This document shows, piece after piece, positions 54,083 to 62,884 of a DNA stretch of 64,000 nucleotides. The position numbers were made by a program, and so were the translations under genes. Numbering within the stretch: position 1 is the first letter of the stretch; every line of letters begins with the position of its first letter. Source of the DNA: Macrococcoides epidermidis (GTDB taxonomy: Bacteria > Bacillota > Bacilli > Staphylococcales > Staphylococcaceae). The stretch lies in the NCBI RefSeq assembly GCF_042659445.1, contig NZ_JBHSSR010000013.1, one strand, 5' to 3'. The notes under the pieces were generated by a model. It made no database searches, had not been told where the DNA came from, and was given only the letters and a program-made list of their open reading frames with translations.

Positions 54083-56083
54083 TTATAGTTTTCTATCCCA
54101 ATGTCTTTGTACAACAAGCGCATCTAAATATTTATTTGTATCATCACTCATTTCAACAATGCCTGGTTGTGTTACATCAACAGCAGTTTCTTCTAATGCT
54201 TTAGCAACAGATGCATCATAACCGATTGTTTTAAAGTGACGGTTAGCTGCTTCAATGAAATCTTTCACAGGTGGTAATAATGGTGTTTTAACATCTAATA
54301 CAATCAGACCGTCAAATAACGTAGAATGTACTGTATCAAATGTTTCAGACACTTTCAATTCACCTAATTTAAATGCTTTCTCGCTCACTAATTTATAATT
54401 TACTTTATTATCAGCAAGTGTAGTTATTAATTTTTTGATCTTAGCTTCATCTGATTGTTCAGTTACTAATATAGCAACAGATAAAGTATCTAATTTTTTA
54501 ACTGTATTTTCCATGCTTAATGCTGGAGATTTTTTATCTGACTTAACTTCTTCATCTGTAGTAGGTGCATCAACACCAATTTTTTCAGCAATTTGAGTCG
54601 CTAAATCTTTATCTACTTTATTAATATTTGCAACCGCATTTTCTTTTACAAAGTCATGTTTACATTTACCTAATTCGAAAGCAAACGCATCACGCAAATG
54701 TTCTTTTTCTGGTTGACTTAAACTGTTATAGAACATTTTCGCTTGTGAATAATGTTCTTTAAAGCTTTCACTTCTAGCACGCACTTTATGAGCATCGATT
54801 TTTTCATGATAATGTTCAAATCCACCTTCTTCAGCTGGTGTTGTGTGTGGATTGTTATTATTGATCGCATTGTTATGGTATGCAGTTTGTCCTTTATGGA
54901 CAAATGTTTGATGCATACCATCACGTTGATTGTTAGCAAACGGACATACTGGTCTGTTAATCGGTAACTGATGGAAATTCGGTCCACCTAAACGTGATAA
55001 TTGCGTGTCAGTATATGAGAATAAACGTCCTTGTAATAACGGATCATTACTGAAGTCAATACCAGGTACAAGATGTCCAGGATGGAATGCAACTTGCTCT
55101 GTTTCTGCAAAGACATTATCTACATTGCGATTTAAAGTCATTTTACCAACGCGTTTTACTGGCACTTCTTCTTCTGGCCATAATTTCGTTGGATCTAGTA
55201 TATCAAAATCAAATTTAAATTCATCTTCTTCAGGAAGAATTTGAAAACCTAATTCCCACTCAGGGTAATCACCTTTATCGATTGCTTCGTATAAGTCTTC
55301 ACGGTTATAATCTGAATTTTTACCAGCGATAATTTGAGCTTCATCCCAAACTAATGAATGTGTTCCAAGCAATGGTTTCCAGTGGAATTTAACAAAGTGT
55401 GATTTCCCTTCCGCATTTACTAAACGGAAAGTATGCACTCCAAAACCTTCCATCGTACGGAAACTTTTCGGGATACCACGGTCACTCATTGTCCACATTG
55501 TCATATGTGTTGACTCTGGGTTTTGTGCAAAGAAATCCCAGAATGTATCATGAGCTGTTCCACCTTGAGGAATTTCATTATGTGGTTCTGGTTTAACTGC
55601 GTGTACTAAATCAGGGAATTTAATGGCATCCTGAATAAAGAATACTGGAATATTGTTTCCTACTAAATCATAGTTACCTTCTTCAGTATAAAATTTTGTT
55701 GCAAATCCACGCGCATCACGTACAGTATCGTTAGATCCTTTTGAACCTTGTACAGTAGAGAAACGAACAAATACAGGCGTCTTCTTACTCGTATCTGTTA
55801 AAAATTTTGCTTTAGTATATTCACTTAAATCTTCATATAATTCAAATTCACCATGTGCCCCATAACCACGCGCGTGAACAATTCTTTCAGGAATACGTTC
55901 ATGGTCGAAATGTGTCATCTTTTCTCTGAAATGAAAATCTTCTAATAATGTCGGACCACGTTCCCCTGCTTTTAATGAAAATTCATCTTCTGCCATTTTT
56001 AAACCTTGGTTTGTCGTTAACGGTGTATCTTCAGAATGGTCTCTACGAAATGCTTCTAATTGCTTATCTTTTTCATTAGTCAT
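54083..56083 (-). CDS. katE: Large-subunit monofunctional catalase (clade 2)
   Basis: The 666-residue haem catalase has active His in RIVHARGYGAHG, Asn in LVGNNIPVFFIQD and proximal Tyr in RLFSYTDTQLSRLGGPNF. A C-terminal flavodoxin/GATase-like domain (about 540-666, LDTLSVAILVTEQ) marks the HPII-like large subunits. It removes H2O2 in the cytoplasm. A SigB-type promoter lies 40 bases upstream, so it may be a general-stress catalase. Confidence 0.92.
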   Translation of the reverse strand: MTNEKDKQLEAFRRDHSEDTPLTTNQGLKMAEDEFSLKAGERGPTLLEDFHFREKMTHFDHERIPERIVHARGYGAHGEFELYEDLSEYTKAKFLTDTSKKTPVFVRFSTVQGSKGSNDTVRDARGFATKFYTEEGNYDLVGNNIPVFFIQDAIKFPDLVHAVKPEPHNEIPQGGTAHDTFWDFFAQNPESTHMTMWTMSDRGIPKSFRTMEGFGVHTFRLVNAEGKSHFVKFHWKPLLGTHSLVWDEAQIIAGKNSDYNREDLYEAIDKGDYPEWELGFQILPEEDEFKFDFDILDPTKLWPEEEVPVKRVGKMTLNRNVDNVFAETEQVAFHPGHLVPGIDFSNDPLLQGRLFSYTDTQLSRLGGPNFHQLPINRPVCPFANNQRDGMHQTFVHKGQTAYHNNAINNNNPHTTPAEEGGFEHYHEKIDAHKVRARSESFKEHYSQAKMFYNSLSQPEKEHLRDAFAFELGKCKHDFVKENAVANINKVDKDLATQIAEKIGVDAPTTDEEVKSDKKSPALSMENTVKKLDTLSVAILVTEQSDEAKIKKLITTLADNKVNYKLVSEKAFKLGELKVSETFDTVHSTLFDGLIVLDVKTPLLPPVKDFIEAANRHFKTIGYDASVAKALEETAVDVTQPGIVEMSDDTNKYLDALVVQRHWDRKL

Positions 56084-56122
56084 TGTAGTGCCCCCTATAT
56101 TATATTTACATACAAATTACTT

Positions 56123-56147
56123 ATTCCCATTTCAAATAAATAGAAAC
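56123..56147 (-). promoter_or_regulatory. SigB-type promoter of the catalase gene
   Basis: GTTTCT (56147-56142), 13-base spacer, GGGAAT (56128-56123) on the minus strand resembles the SigB consensus GTTTAA, N12-14, GGGTAT. No PerR box was seen near it. Confidence 0.65.
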
Positions 56148-56182
56148 GTTGTACACTTTTTGTATGGAATTTTATATAATAA

Positions 56183-56214
56183 AAAATTGCATTCTAATTG
56201 TAGAATGCAATTTT
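56183..56214. terminator. Hairpin with terminator form upstream of the catalase
   Basis: A perfect 14-bp stem AAAATTGCATTCTA / TAGAATGCAATTTT with an ATTG loop, with A and T tracts on both sides, between the divergent catalase and small-membrane-protein genes. It could block read-through; what it terminates is unclear. Confidence 0.6.
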
Positions 56215-56313
56215 AGTAATTTTGACCTTACATCTAAACTTATCATTATAGTTATTTACTTTGATGTAAGCGTTTTATATAATAGGTTAAAGCTTGGAAA
56301 GTGGTGAGTTGAT

Positions 56314-56502
56314 GTGAAATACTATCTAATACGTGTTCTAATTTCAATTGTTTGTTTTATTATCATTTCAGTTATCGATATGACTTTATTAACGAAAGGA
56401 TCTACCGCTGATCTCTTCGCAAAATCTTTTCTTGTCACACTAATTTTTACAATCCTTTATTACTATATCCAGTTACATCGTCATTCCAAATATCATGATT
56501 AA
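56314..56502 (+). CDS. Small membrane protein of 62 residues, unknown
   Basis: Two hydrophobic helices (about 4-24 and 36-54) and a basic His-rich tail (QLHRHSKYHD). It starts with GTG at 56314 after GGTGAG. It is divergent from the catalase and faces the sdaAA end. No family recognised. Confidence 0.6.
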   Translation: MKYYLIRVLISIVCFIIISVIDMTLLTKGSTADLFAKSFLVTLIFTILYYYIQLHRHSKYHD

Positions 56503-56516
56503 TTAAAAAATCTGGA

Positions 56517-57410
56517 TTAATTAAACACAGGATTTTTGGCACCAAATATTCTTGCCTTCATTTCTTCACCTGCTGGAGTTCCAGCAAGTCCTCCTAAGCC
56601 TGTTTCTCGTAATTCTGCAGGAAGACTACGGCCAACTTTGTTCATTGCTTCGATTACTTCATCTGCAGGAATTTTACACTCAATACCAGCCAAAGCTAAA
56701 TCAGCAGCAATCAGTGCATTACCTGCTCCAATTGTGTTTCTCATAACACATGGTATTTCTACCAAACCTGCGACTGGATCACATACAAGACCAAGTAGAT
56801 TTCCTAAAGCATGTGCTAATGCATGTGAAGATTGTTCAGGTTTTCCACCTTTTATCGCTACTGCTGCAGCTGCTGCTATTGCTGAAGCACTACCTACTTC
56901 TGCCTGACATCCACCCATTGCACCGGCAACACATGCATTATTGGCAATTACAATACCGAATAATGATGTTGTCAGTAAGAAATCTATTTCCTGTTCTTCA
57001 GTTAAATTTAATTTGTCTTCAACAGAAAATAATACACCAGGTATTGTTCCAGATGACCCTGCAGTAGGCGTTGCACATATTAAACCCATTGCAGCATTCA
57101 CTTCATTTGTAGCAATAGCATACTGCAATGCTTTTGCAACATCGCTACCGGATAAAGGTTCATTTTGTTCACGATATTTTTTCATTCTAATTGCATCTTG
57201 TCCAGTTAGACCTGTTACAGATTTCACACCCTCTCCCGAGGAGCCACGTAGAACAGCAGCTTTCATTACTTTTAGGTTCTCTTTCATTTTATTTCTTACT
57301 TCTTCATACGTCATATCAGACGTTTCCATCTCCATCTCTGTCATCATTTCAGCAAATGATTTACCAGTTTGTGTTGCAGTATCTATAATTTCTTTAATTG
57401 AGTTATACAT
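56517..57410 (-). CDS. sdaAA: L-serine dehydratase, iron-sulfur alpha subunit
   Basis: The 297-residue protein has GATPTAGSSGT-type wording CATPTAGSSGTIPG, cysteines in NNACVAGAMGGCQAEVG and CDPVAGLVEIPC that hold the [4Fe-4S] cluster. With SdaAB it converts Ser to pyruvate and ammonia. It follows sdaAB by 47 bases in the operon pfoR-like, sdaAB, sdaAA. Confidence 0.93.
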   Translation of the reverse strand: MYNSIKEIIDTATQTGKSFAEMMTEMEMETSDMTYEEVRNKMKENLKVMKAAVLRGSSGEGVKSVTGLTGQDAIRMKKYREQNEPLSGSDVAKALQYAIATNEVNAAMGLICATPTAGSSGTIPGVLFSVEDKLNLTEEQEIDFLLTTSLFGIVIANNACVAGAMGGCQAEVGSASAIAAAAAVAIKGGKPEQSSHALAHALGNLLGLVCDPVAGLVEIPCVMRNTIGAGNALIAADLALAGIECKIPADEVIEAMNKVGRSLPAELRETGLGGLAGTPAGEEMKARIFGAKNPVFN

Positions 57411-57457
57411 TTTAGTTCCTCCTCATTTTACTTGAATCAATAATATTCTTTCTAAAT

Positions 57458-58135
57458 CTATACTAGATTTGAAAATTCTATTTGTGGATATTTCTCTTTA
57501 ATATTTTGCAATAATGCTGGTTTAATCGGTTTGTGTAAATGTAAAGCTACAATATATTTGTTATTTTTTTGTGATTTAATTTCCTCGTTGATTTGTAAAC
57601 CACTTTCTGCAAGATCATTAATACATCTATTAAATTCTCCTACCGATTGCTCTCCATACAAAACAAGTATTGGTAAAGTATGGTTGAGAAGTGCACAGGC
57701 TCCATTGACATGAATACTTCTCAATTTAATAGTACCGCCACCTATAGAGTTTCCACATACTTCAATATGTTTATGTTCACTGTCTAATCTAACAAGCGCT
57801 GTGTTAGGATGTTCACCTTTACTTGGTCCTTTTTCTTCAATAAATTCAATTTGAATACCTTTTTCCTTAGCGATATCTATAGAATCTTTTACGCGTGGAT
57901 CTTCAGTTGGGAAATTTAAAATCCCGGCGATTAATGCTAAATCTGTTCCATGTCCTAGATGTGTTTCTGCAAAAGATTCATAATATGAAATACTTACTTT
58001 CTTAGGTTCCTCACCCAAAATATGTCTTGACGCCAATCCTATTCTAACTGCTCCTGCTGTATGTGAACTTGAAGGGCCAATCATAATTGGACCTATAATA
58101 TCGAATGCACTTTTATAATCTGATGTTCTAGCCAT
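57458..58135 (-). CDS. sdaAB: L-serine dehydratase, iron-sulfur beta subunit
   Basis: The 225-residue protein has FDIIGPIMIGPSSSHTAGAVRIG, read as the motif IGPSSSHTAGA, and an ACT-like C-terminal domain (about 145-225). It forms the heterodimeric Ser dehydratase with SdaAA. GGAGG precedes the ATG. Confidence 0.92.
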   Translation of the reverse strand: MARTSDYKSAFDIIGPIMIGPSSSHTAGAVRIGLASRHILGEEPKKVSISYYESFAETHLGHGTDLALIAGILNFPTEDPRVKDSIDIAKEKGIQIEFIEEKGPSKGEHPNTALVRLDSEHKHIEVCGNSIGGGTIKLRSIHVNGACALLNHTLPILVLYGEQSVGEFNRCINDLAESGLQINEEIKSQKNNKYIVALHLHKPIKPALLQNIKEKYPQIEFSNLV

Positions 58136-58195
58136 TATTATTTCCTCCTATTGTTTTAACAATATATTTTTACAAATCTTTTATAGGTTTATTTA

Positions 58196-59236
58196 CTATG
58201 CATTTTGATTTCTTGCTCTTTTTAAAGTAGGCATCTTTACAGATACTGAGATGTCATGTTTCTTAAAGAATGTTGCAAAGAGCCAAGCTAATACCATACT
58301 TGAAACCGCTACTGCTAATCCACAAAGTAGAACAGGAACTGTATCGTTAAATCCGAATGCTACAATAAATCCTGCGATTGGAGTAGCCATTCCTGTAACA
58401 TTGATAACTAATCCAAACGCTGTTATAATACAAGCATTTACCATACCGATAATCGCATTTGAGCCGTAAAGCTGAACAGGCTTTTCTGCAATAATATCAA
58501 TTTGTGTTAATGGTTCAATCGCTACAGCAAATGGTGTTGCTTTAGTTCCGTATCCTAATTTTTTAAACAATACAAAGTTTGCAAATGAATTACCTGTACA
58601 GCATAGAGCCCCTATAGCCATCGGTGTACCAACTAGTCCCAACAGACTTGTTAATACCATAGAGCTTAGCGGTGTCATCCCAACTACAGGGATAATAGCT
58701 CCAAGTACGATTGCCAATACATAAGGATTTGCATCTCCCACAGCAGTGATTGCTGATCCAATTTGAGTTAATACTGCAATTACAGAAGGCTGAATTGCTA
58801 AAGCAATAAGTGTCGTTAAAGCTGGTGCCACTAAAATTACAACGATTAAGTCCAAACCTTCAGGTACACGTTTTTCTATTTGTTTAATCAAAAAGCTAAT
58901 AGCATATGCGGCTATAAACGCTGGTAACAATTTAACTTTTAGCAGTGATAAACCTACGATTAAAGCATATACCGGTGAGATACCTAATTTGATACATGTT
59001 AATATTCCGACAGCCAAACCACCAAGGCCTCCAAGTGTATCACCAACTTGTACAAAGAAAGGAATATCAAACACTCCTCCTATTGCATAACTAAGAAATG
59101 CTTGTGGTAAAAATGTTGAACAGGCGGCTCCGGAGAGTGCTTGAAGACCTTCCTTACCGTATGGTGCAAAATTTAAAAATAACGACATACAAATAAGTAC
59201 AACTAATAATGTTCCTACGCCAATAATAATATCCAT
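58196..59236 (-). CDS. PfoR-type PTS IIC-like membrane protein
   Basis: The 346-residue membrane protein has about nine helices with many Gly-rich turns (GDTLGGLGGLAVGI, CTGNSFANFVLF). It belongs to the PfoR (perfringolysin regulator-like) or EIIC-like family found before sdaAB in staphylococci. It might carry serine or a related compound, judged only from its place as the first gene of the Ser dehydratase operon. Confidence 0.78.
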   Translation of the reverse strand: MDIIIGVGTLLVVLICMSLFLNFAPYGKEGLQALSGAACSTFLPQAFLSYAIGGVFDIPFFVQVGDTLGGLGGLAVGILTCIKLGISPVYALIVGLSLLKVKLLPAFIAAYAISFLIKQIEKRVPEGLDLIVVILVAPALTTLIALAIQPSVIAVLTQIGSAITAVGDANPYVLAIVLGAIIPVVGMTPLSSMVLTSLLGLVGTPMAIGALCCTGNSFANFVLFKKLGYGTKATPFAVAIEPLTQIDIIAEKPVQLYGSNAIIGMVNACIITAFGLVINVTGMATPIAGFIVAFGFNDTVPVLLCGLAVAVSSMVLAWLFATFFKKHDISVSVKMPTLKRARNQNA

Positions 59237-59340
59237 TGATTATTTCTCCTTTATTTAAGATTAATTTTTATACTTTGAATTTTGACATTCATCATCTTTC
59301 AATGGCCATCAAAAGAGTTTGTTATCTTTTTCACAAATTA

Positions 59341-59368
59341 ATCATATCATTTTTGAAAACGGATACAA
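59341..59368 (-). promoter_or_regulatory. Serine operon promoter overlapped by a cre-like site
   Basis: TTGTAT (59368-59363), 16-base spacer, TATGAT (59346-59341) on the minus strand, about 105 bases before the pfoR-like gene. The plus strand reads TGAAAACGGATACA (59354-59367), one mismatch to the CcpA cre consensus TGWAANCGNTNWCA. Binding there would block the promoter. Confidence 0.6.
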
Positions 59369-59551
59369 TGAACAAAATATGAATAGATTTTGTATATTTA
59401 TATTTTATTATGTATAATTATGCTTTGATTTTTATTTCGGAATTAGAACAGTCTTGTTACTCCTACACTTCACCGCTTTAAAGCTTTTATTTATTTAATT
59501 TCTGTTATACATATATAAATATTTAAATGTGATTTTTATCACTAATAATTC

Positions 59552-59586
59552 AAAACCTTTTAAAATCAATGAATTTAAAAGGTTTT
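59552..59586. repeat. 13-bp inverted repeat
   Basis: AAAACCTTTTAAA (59552-59564) and TTTAAAAGGTTTT (59574-59586) with a 9-base loop. It lies upstream of the serine operon promoter; whether it is a terminator or operator is unclear. Confidence 0.5.
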
Positions 59587-59768
59587 AAATTATCTGATAT
59601 TCTTTAATTAGATAAAGTATTATATTACAAAAATGATAGAGTGTGTGGTATAAATAAAATATTATTTATATTTGATAAAATATAACATAATTTACTTTAA
59701 TAACATTTTTAAATTCTAATATATTTTTTAATAAATATTCGATATGCATGTAACATCTCTGTTATAAC

Positions 59769-59809
59769 AAAAAAAACCGTCCATTTTAGCATGAGCTAAA
59801 ACGAACGGT
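59769..59809 (-). terminator. Terminator after the amino-acid permease
   Basis: ACCGTTCGTTTTAGCT / AGC-TAAAATGGACGGT form with one internal mismatch, then T7-8 on the minus strand, 30 bases past the permease stop. Confidence 0.85.
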
Positions 59810-59838
59810 ATGAAAATATATTAATTTGTTATTCTTAA

Positions 59839-61233
59839 TTATTTATCTAAGAAGTCACGACCTTCATCTAATTTTTGGAATCCTCTTAAGAAGTATACAC
59901 CTGCCATAGCTGATAAGAAGATGATACCAATAATAACTGATACACGTGTTTCATCATTAATTAACATTCCGATTAATACCATTACTAAGAAAGCAATTGT
60001 AATGTAGTTCGAGAATGGCGCGAATGGCATTTTAAATGGATGATTTTCAGCTAAATCAGGTCTTTGTTTTCTGTATTGTAAATGGCTGAATAAAATCATA
60101 AACCACGGAATCATACCTGGTAAGATAGATGCACTATAAACATATACGAAAATATTTGCTGCGCCATCAATATACATTGGTAATACTACATTTAAAATTA
60201 CTCCGATAAAGATACCAATTGAAATCGTAAGTACAGCATAAACTGGTACACCATTTTTCATAACTTTTGCAAATGCACGCGGCATTTTACCTTCATTTGC
60301 TAATGTGTAGATCATACGGCTTGAACTGAAGATACCTGAGTTACAACCAGACATTGCTGCTGTAATCACTACAAAGTTAATAATTGCTGCTGCAGCTGTA
60401 ATACCAACTTTAGCAAATGTCGCTACGAACGGGCTACCTACGTTACCTAATTCATCCCAAGGATAAACAGTTACGATAACAAAGATTGCACCAATGTAGA
60501 AGATTAAAATACGCCAAATAATACCATTAACTGCTTTTACTACGTTTTTCTGTGGATCTTTTGTTTCACCAGCAGTAATACCGATTAATTCTACCCCTTG
60601 ATAAGAACCAACTACCATTGATAATGCAAAGAAGAATCCTACGATACCTTTAGGGAAGAATCCACCATGCTCCGTTAAGTTACCAAATCCAATAGGATTA
60701 CCATTGTTACCAAATCCAAATAATATAATACCTAAACCTGCTATGATCATTAAAACAATTGTTACAATCTTAATCATTGCAAACCAGAATTCGAATTCTC
60801 CGAATGCTTTAACTGAAGCCATATTCGCTAATGCTAAAGTCACAATTACGATGATACCTGGAATCCAAGTAGGTAAATCCGGCCACCAATATTGCATATA
60901 TTGTCCAACAGCGATTACTTCACTCATACCAACTACAACCCACTGGAATATATTTGCCCATGCTGTAACATAACCAAACACCGGGTGTAAGTATGTTGAA
61001 GCATAATCAGCAAATGATCCAGTTGTAGGGAATAAATAAACTAATTCCCCCATCGCACGCATTACTAAAAATAAAAATAATCCAGCAACTAAATAAGCTA
61101 AAATTGCTGATGGTCCAGTCCATTTAATCGTACTTGATGCACCCATGAATAAACCTACCCCAATGGTACCACCTAATGCGATCATTTGGACTTGTCTTGA
61201 ACTAAGACCTCTCTTTAAATGATTGTCTTCCAT
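59839..61233 (-). CDS. APC-family amino-acid permease
   Basis: The 464-residue permease has twelve helices. It starts MEDNHLKRGLSSRQVQMIALGG, then TIGVGLFMGASSTIKWTGPSAIL (the IGVGLF helix-1 motif) and has EFEFWFAMIKI and ELIGITAGETKDP, all typical of the AAT branch (LysP, GabP, ProY, AnsP). The exact substrate is not readable. A candidate CodY site lies upstream. GGGG of the ribosome site precedes the ATG. Confidence 0.88.
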   Translation of the reverse strand: MEDNHLKRGLSSRQVQMIALGGTIGVGLFMGASSTIKWTGPSAILAYLVAGLFLFLVMRAMGELVYLFPTTGSFADYASTYLHPVFGYVTAWANIFQWVVVGMSEVIAVGQYMQYWWPDLPTWIPGIIVIVTLALANMASVKAFGEFEFWFAMIKIVTIVLMIIAGLGIILFGFGNNGNPIGFGNLTEHGGFFPKGIVGFFFALSMVVGSYQGVELIGITAGETKDPQKNVVKAVNGIIWRILIFYIGAIFVIVTVYPWDELGNVGSPFVATFAKVGITAAAAIINFVVITAAMSGCNSGIFSSSRMIYTLANEGKMPRAFAKVMKNGVPVYAVLTISIGIFIGVILNVVLPMYIDGAANIFVYVYSASILPGMIPWFMILFSHLQYRKQRPDLAENHPFKMPFAPFSNYITIAFLVMVLIGMLINDETRVSVIIGIIFLSAMAGVYFLRGFQKLDEGRDFLDK

Positions 61234-61280
61234 TTTTTCTATCCCCTTTTGTTTTTTAAATATTAAAACATTCTTTACTA

Positions 61281-61311
61281 TTCTGAAATTATACTATAAT
61301 TTCAGAAAATT
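61281..61311. promoter_or_regulatory. CodY-like palindrome upstream of the amino-acid permease
   Basis: A 13-1-13 perfect palindrome (arm TTCTGAAATTATA, 61281-61293) is overlapped by TAATTTCAGAAAATT (61297-61311), two mismatches from the CodY box AATTTTCNGAAAATT. It lies about 50-80 bases before the permease start. Confidence 0.55.
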
Positions 61312-61344
61312 AGAAGTACTATTTATAAACTTTAGGAGAATATG

Positions 61345-61374
61345 AAAAGGGTGCAAGAGAAAACCCTTACACCC
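61345..61374 (-). terminator. Weak terminator after the HesB-like gene
   Basis: GGGTGTAAG / CTTGCACCC (one G-U) then TTTTC on the minus strand, about 60 bases past the stop. Confidence 0.6.
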
Positions 61375-61433
61375 ACGTGCTTTAACGCTTTAAACTTTTT
61401 TGAAAAAATTATTTTCAAATAGATTATTTCCTT

Positions 61434-61727
61434 TTATTTTTTATAATCGTAAGCAACCTCTTGTAATTTTTCATCATATTCAATATATAAATCGTAATCT
61501 TTGAAAAACCACTCATCCATTTCGTTAACATAGAAAATAATACCATCTGCTTCAACTTTTGCAATTGCTTTATCATAATCCGGATCCACATTAAATGCTA
61601 AAGAGTGACTCTCCTGAATCTTGCTTGAACCATAAATTTTAGCATAGAATTTAACTGCCTGTCCTGCTTCTAAACCAACTTCGTCTTTGAACCATTGCAG
61701 TGCTTTATCTGAAATATAAATATTCAT
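61434..61727 (-). CDS. HesB/YneR-family protein
   Basis: The 97-residue protein begins MNIYISDKALQWFKDEVGLEAG and has VKFYAKIYGSSKIQESHSLAFNVD in parts, wording of the HesB/YneR (iron-sulfur biosynthesis-like) fold. The three cysteines of A-type Fe-S scaffold proteins are missing, so it is unlikely to carry a cluster in the same way. Function unknown. GGGAGGTACGAT precedes the ATG. Confidence 0.8.
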   Translation of the reverse strand: MNIYISDKALQWFKDEVGLEAGQAVKFYAKIYGSSKIQESHSLAFNVDPDYDKAIAKVEADGIIFYVNEMDEWFFKDYDLYIEYDEKLQEVAYDYKK

Positions 61728-61813
61728 ATCGTACCTCCCATAATAAGTCTTTCTGAAGAAATTATATCATCAGACTAATATTAAAGTCTTAAATTATGTC
61801 TTCATTGAAATAA

Positions 61814-62884
61814 CTAATATGTTAAGGCTGTTTCTTCACCTTTCAACACACGCATGACACCTTCGTATAAAGCTAGTAATTCTTCTTCGCCAGGCATTAC
61901 TTTTACTTTAGAAATCCACTCAACATGTGATTTTATGTTATCAACAACATATTGGGAATGACTCACACCACCTGTTAAAATGATATAATCTACATCACCT
62001 TTCAATACCGCTGCCATTTCAGCAATACCTTTAGCAATCTGATAACACATGCCATCAAAATAAAGCTTTGCTTCCTTATCTCCGTTTAAAGCTTTTTGTT
62101 CAATCGTTTGAATATCAATTTCACCTAAATAAGACTTCATACCACCTTCTCCAGCTAGTATTGATTTCACTTGTGAAATATTTAACTTTTCTTCAATAAT
62201 GAGCTTCGCAAAATTTATTAATGGTAGTTGCCCAGTTCGCTCGGGAGAATAAGGTCCTTCGCCATCAAATGCATTTACACAATCAATAACTCGCCCTGAC
62301 TGATGTGCACCAATTGAAATACCGCCACCGATATGGGTAACAATCACATTGGCATTAAAATAATCCATACCCTCTTCAGATAACACCTTACGTGCCACAG
62401 CCTTTTGATTCAATGCATGAAATACACTTCGGCGCTCAATTCCTTTAAATCCTGAAATGCGTGCAAGATCTTCAAATTCATCCACTACAACCGGATCTAC
62501 TGTATATGCTTTCACACCGTAATCACGCGCAATATCATTAGCGATGATTGCTCCTAAATTTGAAGCATGCATACCATATGTACCAGAACGAAGATCATTT
62601 ACCATCTCTTCATTCACCAAATACGTGCCTCCAATAATCGACTTCATCAGTCCACCACGGGCAACAACTGCTGCTAAATCTCCCGGATAAATATTATGAG
62701 ACTCTAAGAAAGTACGTAAACGCTCTTCTCGCATCTCAATTTGATCCATTACTGTATCATACTTTCCAATCTCTTCAACCGTATATCTAAAAATACTTTC
62801 GTCCACACAATTATCACTACAATATAGAGCAACCTTACTAGAAGTTGAACCTGGATTAATGACTAATATATATTTTCCGTCCAT
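61814..62884 (-). CDS. buk: Butyrate kinase
   Basis: The 356-residue acetokinase-family enzyme has the phosphate-binding start ILVINPGSTSSKVALY, GGGISIGAHQSGRVIDCVNA and EGPYSPERTGQLP. It makes ATP from butyryl- or branched-chain acyl-phosphate. It begins at the last base of the ptb-like gene (shared ATG/TAA region), so both are cotranscribed and coupled. Confidence 0.9.
   Translation of the reverse strand: MDGKYILVINPGSTSSKVALYCSDNCVDESIFRYTVEEIGKYDTVMDQIEMREERLRTFLESHNIYPGDLAAVVARGGLMKSIIGGTYLVNEEMVNDLRSGTYGMHASNLGAIIANDIARDYGVKAYTVDPVVVDEFEDLARISGFKGIERRSVFHALNQKAVARKVLSEEGMDYFNANVIVTHIGGGISIGAHQSGRVIDCVNAFDGEGPYSPERTGQLPLINFAKLIIEEKLNISQVKSILAGEGGMKSYLGEIDIQTIEQKALNGDKEAKLYFDGMCYQIAKGIAEMAAVLKGDVDYIILTGGVSHSQYVVDNIKSHVEWISKVKVMPGEEELLALYEGVMRVLKGEETALTY

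Larger units (their letters stand above)
59237..59838. other. AT-rich intergenic region of about 600 bases
   Basis: No coding frame could be supported on either strand. It holds the serine operon promoter with a cre-like site, a CRP/FNR-like partial palindrome (TGTGA, 6 bases, TCACT; 59528-59543), a 13-bp inverted repeat, and the terminator of the amino-acid permease gene. Confidence 0.8.

Noticed and set aside
56536..57435. Several long plus-strand frames opposite sdaAA
   Set aside because: They are shadows of sdaAA, which has the expected Fe-S cysteines and full length.
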